Part shown: piece by piece, positions 21,164-32,456 of the stretch | Layout: every line of letters starts with the position of its first letter | Numbering within the stretch: the first letter of the stretch is position 1 | Assembly: GCA_028641055.1 (NCBI GenBank) | Contig: CM054062.1 | Coordinates: forward strand, 15,619,639-15,683,638 | Reading direction: 5' to 3' | DNA: 64,000 bases | From: Alopecurus myosuroides | Taxonomy: Eukaryota; Streptophyta; Magnoliopsida; Poales; Poaceae | The notes under the pieces: model-generated | What the model saw: only the letters and a program-made list of their open reading frames with translations | What the model was told of the DNA's origin: nothing | The model's database searches: none | Translations under genes and position numbers: made by a program

Positions 21164-22373
21164 AATGCAATATCTCAGAAGGTAATCGATGCAGAAATTC
21201 TGACAAGATTACAGAGGGATGTGGTCTAGTGTCTTGTTAGTTTTGAGTTGGTGTTCCCACCATCCTTCTTCAACATTATGACTCATCTCCTGGTTCACCT
21301 ATGTGAAGAGATTCATATTCTCGGTCCGGTATTTCTACACAATATGTTCCCCTTTGAGAGGATCATGGGAGTCTTGAAGAAATATGTTCATAACCGTGCT
21401 AGGCCAGAAGGAAGCATCTCGAAGGGCTATGGAACAGAGAAGGTCATTGGGTTCTGTGTTGACTTTATTCCTGACCTTAAAACGATTGGTGTTCCTGAAT
21501 CGCGGCATGAGGGGAGACTGAGGGGAAAAGGAACGCTGGGAAAGAAAACAATGATACCCAGGGACGAGCATTCTTTCACCAAAGCACACTACACAGTTCT
21601 ACAAAATTCTATGTTCATGGCTACGTATCTCGAGGAACACAAGAATATTGTACGCTCCTCAAACCCGGGGAAGGATGACTCATGGATTAAACGCAAACAC
21701 ATGGAGACTTTCGGAAGTTGGTTGCAAACACATCTTATAAATGACAACAATGTTGAAGATCAGCTGTACATGTTGGCAGGGTCACCATCTTCGACTATTG
21801 GGAGTTTTCAAGGGTACGAGATAAATGGGAATACATTTTACACGATCTCCCAAGATAAGAAGAGCACCAACCAAAACAGTGGTGTCCGCTTTGATACAAC
21901 AAACGAGAATGGAAAAAATGACACATACTATGGTTACATAGAGGAGATATGGGAACTTGACTATGGACCTTCTTTTAAGGTCCCTTTGTTCAAGTGCAAA
22001 TGGGTCAACCTGAATGGAGAAGGGGTAAAGGTAGACCCGCTTTATGGAATGACAACACTGAATCTCAACAATATTGGTTACAATGACGAACCATTCGTCC
22101 TAACCAATGATGTGGCTCAGGTCTTCTATGTGAAGGACATGTCCTCCAGACCGAAAAAAAAGAAAAAATAAGCAAACAAATTCATCATACGATGAGCCGA
22201 AGCGTCACATAGTTCTCTCAGGGAAAAGAAACATCGTGGGAATCGAGGACACGACAGACATGTCAGAAAATTATAATAAGTTTGTTGAAATTCCACCCTT
22301 CACAGTGAAAGCTGACCCCACCATCCCGTTAAATAATGAAGATGCTCCATGGTTACCGCCGAAGCGATCATAA
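21164..22373 (+). pseudogene. CACTA transposase, C-terminal third
   Basis: Resumes after the LINE with NAISQKVIDAEILTRLQRDV, meets TAG at 21227-21229 (a Gln is expected), then runs through the conserved DUF4218-type region (FPPSFFNIMTHLLVHL, MFPFERIMGVLKKYVHNRAR) and a DUF4216-type region (YYGYIEEIWELDY, PLFKCKWVN, PFVLTNDVAQVFYVKDMSS). A 1-nt change in the A-run near 22160 ends the frame at 22171. The true end lies in the next frame (SYDEPKRHIVLSGKRNIVG to EDAPWLPPKRS), stopping at 22371-22373. Confidence 0.9.
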
Positions 22374-22398
22374 GCAAGGGAGAATTCAGAAGACTAGA

Positions 22399-22832
22399 TC
22401 ATTATTATTCCAACCAGCAGCACACCCACCCACTTTGCTGTTTCTCTCTCCTCCATCTGTTGGCGATGTGTAATAATAAGCATGGAATACATGATCATAT
22501 AGTTCTGTTTGATCAGTATTTTGTATTGACCGGTAAAAAGCGGACAACTATGACCAGCCTGATTTCATTATTATTCCAACCAGCAGCACACCCACCCACT
22601 TTGCTGTTTCTCTCTCCTCCGTCTGTTGGCGATGTGTAATAATAAGCGTGGAATACATGATCATATAGTTCTGTTTGATCAGTATTTCGTATTGACCTGT
22701 AAAAAGCTGACAACTATGACCAGCCTGATTTCATTATTATTCCAACCAGCGGCACACCCACCCACTTTGTTGTTTCTCTCTCCTCCGTCTGTTGGCGATG
22801 TGTAATAATAAGCGTGGAATACATGATCATAT
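22399..22832 (+). repeat. 166-bp tandem repeats downstream of the transposase
   Basis: Two full units (22399-22564, 22565-22730) and a third (22731-22832) interrupted by Gypsy2; the third continues at 32816-32870. Spacing measured from TTGGCGATGTG and TCATTATTATTCC landmarks is exactly 166 bp. The copies are nearly identical. No ORF; likely an internal satellite of this CACTA family. Confidence 0.9.
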
Positions 22833-23311
22833 TGTCGTGGGATAATCACGGCAGACGTTACCGGGGGTAACTGATCTTGGGGCAAGACGACACAGACGTT
22901 TGGGAGAGGGTTTAGCTCAGAGGAAAACATGGTGCAATTCGATCTGGTAGCCGGCAATCAAAGTCGCCGAATCTCCGATCTTGATATAACAACTCAACTC
23001 TGGGATTACACTAGATGCTCGATATCAGGCGATGTTGCTAGGGTTCTTAGATCTCTGCCTAAACTAGACCTGGGGGTCGGTTTATAAAGCACCCGTACCC
23101 CCTGGCTTATTCTCCAAGGCACATCCTGGATCCTACCCGGACACGGCGCACAAACCCTAACTTTCTTCTACCATAACCCACAATCCGGGTTACTGGGCCT
23201 ACAAGCTTGGGCCTTCACAGGTTTCCTTATCCTTAGCCGGATCCTGCACAGCGTCCTTTGGGCCGGGTTACTCCTTGGAGTTTGGCCTACCGGGTTATCA
23301 TCCCCCCATCA
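22833..23311 (-). repeat. Gypsy2 3' LTR
   Basis: 479 bp. On the minus strand it is preceded by TCTGGGGACTAC (23323-23312), the candidate polypurine tract. Differs from the other LTR at two sites (CACAGACG/CACAGGCG and CTGGATCC/CTGGTTCC). Confidence 0.95.
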
Positions 23312-23686
23312 GTAGTCCCCAGAATAGCCTGGGCTTCATGGATACTCCTTTGAAGCGCTCGCTATTCCCTGCAAAGATATCAAACACACGAGTATGTGGA
23401 GGCCGGGTTAAGGTGCCTCAATAGATAGCTAGGCCTTACTCCATGGTGGCCATATAGTAACCCGGCTCTTCCCCAATCACCTAACTTACTTTCCCAGGTA
23501 AAACCCCAAAATGTCAAGATTCCATACTTGATAATTGACCTGATATCACAGGATGGATCTCTTTCTCCTTTTCGCTCAGATCCCCTGCTCAACATTTAGA
23601 GCGCATCTCGCCAAAACTCGAATAAATAGCCGTTTACTTCCGCAACTCCCGGCTCCCGCTCGCTGAACCAGGCTTATCCATTCGCG

Positions 23687-23701
23687 CTATAAATAGGCTC
23701 C
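23687..23701 (+). promoter_or_regulatory. TATA box of the Gypsy2 antisense gene
   Basis: GCTATAAATAGGCTC is a near-consensus plant TATA box, about 376 bp inside the element from the 3' LTR and pointing toward the antisense gene. A pyrimidine-rich leader follows, with a donor CCG|GTAAGC at 23964 and acceptor TTTGCAG at 24477-24483, giving a 5'-UTR intron. Confidence 0.7.
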
Positions 23702-24492
23702 TTGGGGGTAACCCGAACCCTAACGGCTCATTTCCCCCCACTCTGCTTCCTTTCTTCCTCCGCGCTCATCCTCACTGAGCTCCACCACGGAAATCCCGCG
23801 CGCATCACCGGATCCCATTGGCCGGAGGCTGCGCTCCGCCACAGCTCGCCCCGCGCCGCCGCCAAGATCCACCGGCAAATCTCCATCCGGCCCGTCAGGA
23901 ACCGCGAAAGGACACCAGGCTTGCGCCATCTGCCTCCGCAAGGCTTCACTCAGATCTCCTCCGGTAAGCCTCTTGCACCCATTAATTTGCCCTTGCAATT
24001 TTTGATTTCACCTTAGATTAGATCCAAATCGACCCGCCAATGATTTCTCGGCCATGCCGAATTAGGTTGCTAGTATTCTTTCTAGCTCGCCCAATAGATA
24101 AGTTATGGATTCCAATCCACTCTCCTACTGCCTGCAATTGTTAATTTCGCCACAAATCTGAAGATAAAATTCCCAATCTGGGCCCAAACCACTCAAAATT
24201 TCCGCCTTGGCCTCAATCACCCGGCTAGTCCTCCCCTTTCCAGTTCCTTTTATTCGCGCTAAGTACCCGTGTAGCCATCCATCGTCCTCAAAAGTTCCTT
24301 CAACGCTTAGACCCCCATAATTTTCGCCATAACACTTGACACCCGGATAATTCGAACTTTACTCTGCGAGCTAACACCCGGATTACACGCAATTTTCGTG
24401 TCTCAATATTACCCTGCCGATACTCGGCCGGCTCACAGCTTCCGTGTCTTAGTCCTCTTATCCTTTTACCTTGTACTTTGCAGGTCAACCAT

Positions 24493-27400
24493 ATGGCTCC
24501 CAAAAAGCAGGGGAAAACCCCAACCAAAGCTAAAGCCACCAACTCCATATCCGCCAACTGGGCGCGGTCTACGGTCACCAAGGCCAAGTTGGAGGAGCTG
24601 GTGGAGCTGGGAGTTCTTCCTCCTCAAGAGGATATCCAGTGGAGGGTGCCGGGCAAGGAGACCCGGCCCACCCCGACAAAAGGCGAGGTAATTTGTTTCG
24701 TGGAACATGTGACCCGGGGCTTCCGCCCACCGGGTCACCCTTTTTTCCGTGATGTTCTAAGCCATTACGGCCTTCGCGTTTTTGACATCGGGCCTAATTC
24801 TGTATTAAACATCTCCCACTTCATCGTCCTTTCCGAATCATACTTGTGCACTTCGCCAAGTCTAGCTCTTTTCATTGAGCTTTTTCAGTGCAAACCGTGC
24901 CGCGAGAGCGGTGACGGGGCGCTTCTTGCTTCCGGCGGGGTTTCCATCCAGCGCCGCGAGAATTCTTTGATGCCACCCCTCACCCTTAACTCCCATGTCA
25001 AGCATTGGCAGCTCTCATACTTTTACTGCCAAGACACCTCCCCACCCGGCCAAAAGAAGCTGCCGGGTTACTCAGAGGGTCTTCTTGACATCTCCGAGAA
25101 ATTTAGTGCCTTCGCCTCTGACTCGGACAGGGAGGCAATTCAACCTCTACTAGCCAAAATCAACACTCTCACGGCCCAAGGCCTCATCGGGCTCAACCTG
25201 GTGAAGACTTGGGTCGACTTCCGGATTCAACCCAATTCCATCCGCACAAAGTTGATGTGCGAGTATTCGGGGCAATCTACAGACCCGCTCCGGTACTCTG
25301 ACAACATCTTCGCAGCTGGCGACACTCACAAAACCATCAAGGGTTTTCTGACAGAAGAGCTTGAGGTAATCCGGAACATATCCGGATTGGAGCCCTTCAC
25401 ACTCGAGAACCCAGCCCCCAAGGTGAAAACCCGACTTTGATGCCTTTACCTTTGCTCTTTCCACTCGATACAGTTGATAACCCTTGTACTGACACTTTTC
25501 AGGCTGATGATGATTTTTGGAAAACCAACACCTCTCCTAGCTCCAAAAGTCCAGAGGAGCAAGAAGCTGCTAACTCGGACGAAGGTATTTTCCGGATTTT
25601 ACTTGGTTCCTTTAAGCTCACCATAACCCCTTCATTTCCAACTATAACTTTGATGATATCCAGAACGAGAAGATGACGAGGAAGAAAACTCCGACGGCAA
25701 AGTAGAATCTGCCAGCGACGAGGAGGAACTGGAGCCGACAATCAAAGTCGGATCAAAAAGAAAAACTCAAGAGGCCACCTCCAAGGTTTCATATCTCCTC
25801 CTCGCATTCAATTCGTATTACTTTAATGATATATATGAGCTACCTTGACGTTATTCCACTGGCCATGCTCGAAGGAGTCGCCCATGACCAAGCGCAGGTC
25901 AACTCGAAATCACCCGGGTGATGATGCCCTTAACCCGGGTATTTCATTGACCCCGACTCGGCGGGCTGGTACTTACACTATCTTTTCTCGGTCAAAACAT
26001 TCTCCTTGAACCATTCCCACATGACGTCTGACTTGATAATTTCCAGCCTCTCCCGAGTCCAGCGACGGATTTCCTTGTGACTTTGCGGTGAACACCGGGT
26101 AAAATCCCCTTCCTGATGCTCCACCACATTTCATCACCCTTTCCTGACTGTGTATTTAGCTGCTCACTGACCACATTTATAGGGCCACGGTCGTTATCAG
26201 CGACCAAGAGGATATGGAGACCGAGGGCCCGGGTAAGGGGAGCCCGACTGATAAGACTACAGCCGCGTCTAGCGGCGAAAAACAAGCGTCGCCGACAAAC
26301 CCGGACACACAAGAAGCCGAGTATCCGATTGCTTCCCATGCAAGCAAGAAGAACAAAGCCACAATCTTGGGTGCGGAAGAAGGAGCGTCGGATTCCGACA
26401 CACAAATGACCCTGGTTCCGCCTCCCACTAAGAAGAAAGCTCCTTCTCGGAATTTCCAAGGCCCCGGGTCCTCTGATACGGGTAAAGACACTTTTGATCA
26501 ATTGATGAACACTCTCCTTACTATGAAGACTTCGGAGAGCAAGATCTTGGAGCGCATGGCTGCAGAGCACCAGGTAAGGACACTTGGTATCTCATATTGC
26601 ATACCTAGTCCCCAAGTTCCGAGTATGACTTGCAAAAGTTATGCTTGGTACTTTACGCCATATTCAGCTTACCATAATATCCGACTGATACTTGCGTTCC
26701 TTGCTACTTACAGGCACAGATAACCCGGTCTGATGAAACTTTACTTAAGACCGAACAACTTCTTCTTGCCGAGATAAAACGAAGGGAAACGCTTGAGGAT
26801 GACATGAAAACTTTGAAGAAGGATGTTTCCAAATACAAGAAGAAGTGCAATGCCGCTCAGACCGCACTGAAGAAACTATCGGACCAAGTCGCCGATACTT
26901 ATCAGATCTTGCTTAGTAAGTTTTTGCTGCCGATTGGCTTCATGTCTTTGCTTTATTATATCATACTCGGGATTACTGATACGTTCTTTCTTTTGTTACA
27001 ACTGTAGGTGCCAACCTTGCGGCCCCAGAGGAGGATGCCATTGTCAAGGCTAGAACCCTAAAGACCGTGCTCCGGACTTTCTTTGCCGGCACAAAATTTA
27101 TACTGGATGCCGTGAAGTGGCCTACGGAAGTATATCCGGGTGAAGAAAATCTCATTCAAGCCTGCTCCACTGTGCCTGGCTGGATTGAAATCTGGAAACG
27201 CTCGTCATGCCGGATTGGAATGACCCGGGCTTTCACCCTGGCCAAGGCTTTCTTTCCGAAGCTTGACCCGGCAAAGGTAATATCCGGGTTTCCCGAATTC
27301 AAGGCGGACGGTTCCAAATTTACTCCCAAGGATTTCAAAGCCATACAAGCCGCAGTGCACCCCTCGGCTACCACTTTGGCCGATAGTTTGGATCTAAACA

Positions 27401-27675
27401 CGATTATGAGTGCATACGACGATGATGGCAAAGTTGTTACGGAGGAAGCACCCCCGCCCTTTGATATCTTGGAGAAGTGGGTTTCTAACTCGGCCAGGAA
27501 GAGGGAGGCGACTGCGAAGAGAGAGGCCGAGTTAGGATCAGGTCCGTCTGCCTCTACACCGGCCGTCCCTCCACCTGTCCGCCCTGGTGCAGTGAGTCCG
27601 GGTAAGGGTGCCGGGAAGGCTAAGCAGCAAGCCCAGGACCCAGACCCGGAAGACCGTACTCAGGAGGCCGAATAG
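24493..27675 (+). CDS. Gypsy2 antisense multi-exon gene, intact
   Basis: Seven coding exons: 24493-25422 (exon begins 24484), 25503-25584, 25664-25785, 25875-25990, 26183-26573, 26714-26915, 27008-27675. Every intron is GT-AG and every junction keeps phase, giving 2511 nt and 836 residues with no stop. The start is ATGGCTCCC just after a leader-intron acceptor. The N-terminal ~300 residues (GEVICFVEHVTRGFRPPGHP, FDIGPNSVLNISHFIVLSES) match the 'putative gypsy type transposon' domain type. Acidic/Ser/Lys segments with a KRKTQ basic cluster follow, then coiled coil (AEIKRRETLEDDMKTLKKDV) and a helical C-terminus (GMTRAFTLAKAFFPKLDPAK) ending in a Pro/Gly-rich tail. Function is unknown; nuclear or nucleic-acid role is only a guess. 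Confidence 0.85.
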
Positions 27676-28730
27676 GGCGGTACCATCATAATACCTTGTT
27701 TACGTGATGCTTTGTATTCAAACTATTATGCTTTCGATGGTTCGCCTGTGCACCCCTGATACTGATGTCGTAACTTGTAACGTACTTTTAGTCCGTGATA
27801 TACTTTGCGGCTTTCCTGGCCTTTTGATAATCGTATTGCTTGTCTATTCTTTGAGCTTTTTCTCGATACCCGGCTCTCTATTTTGGCTCCCTTCGTAAGA
27901 CTCGGTTTTCCGAATACCAGGGGCTTTGACAAGTGGACTTTTTCTTTAAGTCCCCAAGACTCGGATGGTGAGGTCTTTCGAACTTCGATAACCAAGTAGA
28001 TTGTTTCTGTTTCGAAGTCCCCAGTCCCCATGACCCAAAGTCCGAGTCATGGGGGTGTGGCCTTTCTCAGAGAACAAATTGTTTTTTACCGAGTCGCAAG
28101 CCTAAAGCCATTCCGTGTAGGTACTGAAGTTATGCTTGATAGTTGTTGAGTTTCCGGCTATTAGCCTTGTACTCTGCATAAACTTGTGGTTTAGATGACC
28201 CTTTTGACTATCTTGTACTGTAAGCCGGCTTTCGCGTGGATACCATGTTGTTACATCCATACGAGAACAGGGTCAGACAAGTCCCATTGGGCTTCATGGT
28301 TGATTGTAATCGTAAGCGAACGAATCATGCCACTTTAGTGCGAGTCACATCGAGCTTAAGTAAGAAAAGTCAAAAAAATTTGGCTCCTTTGTCCAGTTAT
28401 AAGATTGCAGCCGTACTCGTTTGCGAATAATCGGCCCTTATAACTTATAGGCATCAAGGCCGGGTCTTTCGGGTTTGTGGCTGGGCTACTTGAGCAACCA
28501 GCCCCCGGGACCTATATATACTCAACGTTCTTAATGATACTGGAATATTGATGTCACATGGATACTACTTACTTGTAACCAGGCTGTAACGAAATAAGAT
28601 TTGATAACCATCTCTTTATTGATGCGAGAAAGTTTGGATCAACAGGCCGCCTCATTAAAAACCTTCCAGTCCCCTTAGGTACCCTGGGTAGGAAAAGAGC
28701 GCGTCTGAAACCTGCTGCCCGTTACATTGT
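27676..28730. other. Gypsy2 noncoding middle region
   Basis: About 1 kb between the end of the antisense gene and the remnant of RT. It would serve as the antisense gene's 3' UTR. It replaces the place where RT, RNase H and integrase should lie. No domains recognised. Confidence 0.6.
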
Positions 28731-29669
28731 TTAGTTCTTCATGGGGACCGGTCCCGGACTGGCGTGACCGACGCACATTCTCCACATGTTGGACTTTTTC
28801 ATGATGAGTACCGGGTTTACTAGCCGACCCGGGTGAGGTGTTTCCATGACACGGCTGGTTGTGAGCGGCCGTGCAGTTTCTTCCTTTATAGCGGATTGCT
28901 TGGAGGAGTCATCCTCGATAAAAGCCACCATTTTAGCATCTTGTGCTACTTTGGATTTTGCTCTTTCGCCTTCAGTACTCGGCCTTTTTGATGTGGTTCT
29001 ATCCTCCGGGTCTGCTTGAGACCGGTAATGCTTGAGCTCTTCTTTTCTACAGGCCTACTCGGCCATTGCTGCGTCTCCTTCGTCGCATTCAGCTGCTATG
29101 TCTCGATTTCCATGTATGGTAATGGTCTTCTTGGGACCTGGGATTTTTAGCTGTAGATACACGTAACACGGCCTAGCCATGAATTTGGCGTAAGCCGGCC
29201 TTCCAAATAACGCGTGATAAAGGCTGCGCAATTTGACTACCTCAAAGGTAAGCCACTCAACTCGATAGTTATCCTTTGACTCCCCAAAGGCTACCTCCAA
29301 TGCGATTTTTCCCTCGGGGCACGCTGAATGACCCGGCACTATCCCATGAAAAACTGTTGAGCTTTTTTGTAGCTGAGACTCCTTGAGGCCCATGCGTAGG
29401 AAGGTTTCCCAATACAGTATATTGATGCTGCTTCCACCATCCATCAAAACCTTTTTCAGCTCATACCCATTGACCTGTGGTGCGACTACTAATGCCAGGA
29501 CTCCCGGGTGTTCCACTCTTTCTGGGTGATCCCTTCTGCTCCATGTTACCTCCTGTTCTGACCATCTTACGTATCTCGGGACAGCTGACGAAACCGAGTT
29601 GACCGCTTGCTTCAGCATCTTTTTGTCCTTGCTAGAGCCTCCTGTGGTATGCACATGATATTGACCCAA
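28731..29669 (-). pseudogene. Gypsy2 protease and RT stub
   Basis: From 29669 the minus strand reads KKVLMDGGSSINILYWETFL, the D-G-G aspartic protease motif, then FHGIVPGHSACPEGKIALEV and YHALFGRPAYAKFMARP, as in Gypsy1. A TAG at 29055-29057 interrupts, and the same frame continues to 28731 through LVNPVLIMKKSNMWRMCV, the start of the RT fingers, where homology ends. Gag and protease share a frame separated by a single TAG at 29685-29687. That stop may be a mutation or a suppressible stop; the sequence cannot decide. Confidence 0.85.
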
Positions 29670-29684
29670 CTGTTTGGGGTTAGC

Positions 29685-32456
29685 CTAGAAACCTCCTGCC
29701 CCCCCTTGGTTATTACCTTGATTTCCAGCCGCCGGGTTACCAGCTGGGGGTGGGCCGTTGCCCGGGTTTCCCCCTGGACCCGGTCCTCCTCCCCGTCCTG
29801 CACTTCGCATAGCTCTGTTCACTTCCTCATTTTTCCATCTTTGTAAGTCGGCGCACTGCTCCAAAGAGTGGTTAGCTGGCCTGCCGTTCCTGCTGTGCTT
29901 CGGGCATGCCATCCTGAATATGTCCCAATTGTTACCCGGCCTTAGCGGTCCTTGATAGTTTCCTCCATTGTGATTACCTCCGTTGAAATTTCCTTCTGCT
30001 CTGGGCCTCGAAGACCCGGCTTCTGTGTTGGCGACAAACTCGGAGCCTCCTTCAAACGGGCGCTTGTTCTGGCTATTTCCGTTATTACCCGGTGCTGATC
30101 CATTGCCGGTTCTTCCGTTATTACTTGTGTTTGCTTTTACCTTCTTGTCATCAACTTCCTCTTCTGTAGTATCTGTCGCAGCGTGTTTGTTGCACGCATC
30201 CATCAATTCTCCCATTGTAACTTCCGACGCATTTCGACTAGACTTCATGTGAGTTAACTTTTGCACTAAAGGTATGTACTTGCATGTTTTTGCCATGGCC
30301 TGTAGTGCATCCTTGGGCTGAATATCCGTGGACGAGTGAAGTATCTCCATAACCCGGCGCACCCAACTGCGCGCCGATTCTCCCTTCTTCTGGACGCACC
30401 GCTCTAGATCATCAATAGTGAACAATTTCCTGCACGTCCCATGAAAGTGCTTGACAAGCGCGGTCTTCAATTCCTCCCAGGACTTGATCGATCCTTCCGG
30501 CAAATTGGTGAACCACAACTTTGCTGCTCCTTCTGACATCATCAAGTACATGAACTTGGCTTGGAGATTCTCGGATGCGTTGCGAATCGACATTGCCATC
30601 TCATAACTACTTAGCCATGTTTCTGGATCCATAGTTGGCTCATAATTCACTACTTTCCCTGGCTCTTTCAATTTTCCCGGGTAAGGTTCAGCTCTGATAT
30701 TGTCCGAGAGACACTTGGGTCCCGCAAGAACGGTTGAGGCCGGCCTTGCTCTAGAAACGTGTGATACCGCGGGGGGCGCGGCTGGGCGCGATGCTGCGGG
30801 AAGTCCATGCGCTGCAGACCCGGCCGCGGCCCTCCGGGCTCTGGAACTGTCTACGACAGCCTGTGCTGCTGATGCTGCCTGAACGCGGGGAGGAGGCGGC
30901 ATTTGCTGCTGCTCTTCCCTCCGCCGTGCTGAACTTGTTTGGATATTCCCTTGCTGTTGACTGACGTATGGCGTCCCGTGCATACCGCTTCTATGATCCG
31001 GATAATTGGCTTGCTGTGCCACCGCAGTGTGCAACAGATCGATGGCTTGCCGAGTCTTCTCTGCATGGGGCGACTCTCCCACAGGGATTTGATTCAACGC
31101 GAGTGTCGCCGCATACACATTGTCCATGGGGTTATTGTAGTGACCGGCTGGTGTGCGGAATCGTGATGGTGGCGGTGGTGGTAGATCGTTGCCGGTTGTG
31201 ACTCTAGTCTGTGGTGGGGGTAACCCGGTCCGTTCATTTGCCGGATGTGTCGCTGCTGTCGCCGGTTGGGGTGCGGTTCCCTGGTTCACCACTGGTATCG
31301 GCTGATCCTGAGGTGTGACAAATAAATTAGCCGGATTAATAACCCCGCCCGTTGCTGGTAACCTGGTTTGATGCCTTTGATGTACTCTAGACGTTTCCTC
31401 TCGGAGCCGAGTTTCCAGCGCATCCAGCTCACGCTGCCGCGTGGCCATCCCTTGCCTTTCTGCCTCTACCTGCCTTCTTTGCTGTTCCAGCGCACGACGA
31501 GCCACATCCAGATCCCTGACACGTTCCGCTGCGTTTTCCGGAGTGATAACCGTTGCAAGAACCGTGGGGTCTAGAATCAGATTATTATCGAATAAGGCCG
31601 GGTGGCGCGGGTTCGAAGGACCCGCCCCTGGTGTCCGGTTTCCCAGGAATCCGAACGTGTTTGCATGCAACTCCTCATCTGCTGCACGGCTGGTTACTGA
31701 TGCCGACTCCCCATCAACCCGGGCCAAAACCGGGTCTCCGTTAGCCGCGCCCTGCTGCTGGGCCACTGCCTGAGCCGCCCCGACTGATGCCGCGGTTGCG
31801 TTTCCTTGGTTGAGATTGGCCGCGGGAGCCGCATAGACTGCAACTCGGCGTACGATACCCGGTGTAAATTCATGCTGTTCTTCCTCGCCGTTCTCCTCAT
31901 ACCGGTTTTCCAGCAGATCCAGGATAGACCCGGTATCATCTTCTCTTTCGACCCGGTCGCGCGGGGTCCATGCCGGCTCCTCCGGCTGTTCCCACTCCGC
32001 GATGGGTTCTTCTGCCGGATGTGTCGTTCCAATCGATTCTTCATCATCTGATCGGATAGAAGTGGCTTCTCCTGGCACAGAATCAGATCCAATATTGTCA
32101 GGGATCGAATTGGAAGTACATACCATACCAATGAAGACGCTGATCTGGCCGATTGTCACGACGGATCCGGATTCGAGGTGATCCGACTCTGGCCCCCAGC
32201 CGGAATCGTCCACCATCTTTTCTCCTTTGCGGTCGATGTAGATTTCGCCTACGACAAGATTCCCCATGCTCTTCCGAGCTTCTCCTGTGATGTAAACACC
32301 TTTGGACGCAGGCCCCACGGTGGGTGCCAACTGTCGTGGGATAATCACGGCAGACGTTACCGGGGGTAACTGATCTTGGGGCAAGACGACACAGGCGTTT
32401 GGGAGAGGGTTTAGCTCAGAGGAAAACATGGTGCAATTCGATCTGGTAGCCGGCAA
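29685..32456 (-). CDS. gag: Gypsy2 Gag
   Basis: 923 codons open on the minus strand. The first ATG is within the 5' LTR and the frame crosses the primer-binding site (PRQLAPTVG), exactly as in Gypsy1 (IRQLAPTVG). A lower ATG may be the true start. The middle contains a charged helical stretch (residues ~300-360, DLDVARRALEQQRRQVEAER) and Pro/Ala-rich linkers. The Gag domain lies near residues 600-720 (DPETWLSSYEMAMSIRNASE, AAKLWFTNLPEGSIKSWEEL, KHFHGTCRK, KGESARSWVRR). A knuckle-like CPKH-x8-HSLEQC follows, then a Gly/Asn/Pro tail. Structural protein of the retrotransposon particle. No internal disabling stop seen. Confidence 0.9.
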   Translation of the reverse strand: MPATRSNCTMFSSELNPLPNACVVLPQDQLPPVTSAVIIPRQLAPTVGPASKGVYITGEARKSMGNLVVGEIYIDRKGEKMVDDSGWGPESDHLESGSVVTIGQISVFIGMVCTSNSIPDNIGSDSVPGEATSIRSDDEESIGTTHPAEEPIAEWEQPEEPAWTPRDRVEREDDTGSILDLLENRYEENGEEEQHEFTPGIVRRVAVYAAPAANLNQGNATAASVGAAQAVAQQQGAANGDPVLARVDGESASVTSRAADEELHANTFGFLGNRTPGAGPSNPRHPALFDNNLILDPTVLATVITPENAAERVRDLDVARRALEQQRRQVEAERQGMATRQRELDALETRLREETSRVHQRHQTRLPATGGVINPANLFVTPQDQPIPVVNQGTAPQPATAATHPANERTGLPPPQTRVTTGNDLPPPPPSRFRTPAGHYNNPMDNVYAATLALNQIPVGESPHAEKTRQAIDLLHTAVAQQANYPDHRSGMHGTPYVSQQQGNIQTSSARRREEQQQMPPPPRVQAASAAQAVVDSSRARRAAAGSAAHGLPAASRPAAPPAVSHVSRARPASTVLAGPKCLSDNIRAEPYPGKLKEPGKVVNYEPTMDPETWLSSYEMAMSIRNASENLQAKFMYLMMSEGAAKLWFTNLPEGSIKSWEELKTALVKHFHGTCRKLFTIDDLERCVQKKGESARSWVRRVMEILHSSTDIQPKDALQAMAKTCKYIPLVQKLTHMKSSRNASEVTMGELMDACNKHAATDTTEEEVDDKKVKANTSNNGRTGNGSAPGNNGNSQNKRPFEGGSEFVANTEAGSSRPRAEGNFNGGNHNGGNYQGPLRPGNNWDIFRMACPKHSRNGRPANHSLEQCADLQRWKNEEVNRAMRSAGRGGGPGPGGNPGNGPPPAGNPAAGNQGNNQGGAGGF
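32311..32329 (-). promoter_or_regulatory. Gypsy2 primer-binding site
   Basis: On the minus strand TGGCACCCACCGTGGGGCC lies two bases inside the 5' LTR. It is close to the Gypsy1 site, differing mainly at GCACCC versus GCGCCG. Confidence 0.85.

Noticed and set aside
22399..22832. CRISPR-like array
   Set aside because: The 166-bp units are contiguous repeats with no unique spacers, and the DNA is from a plant nucleus.
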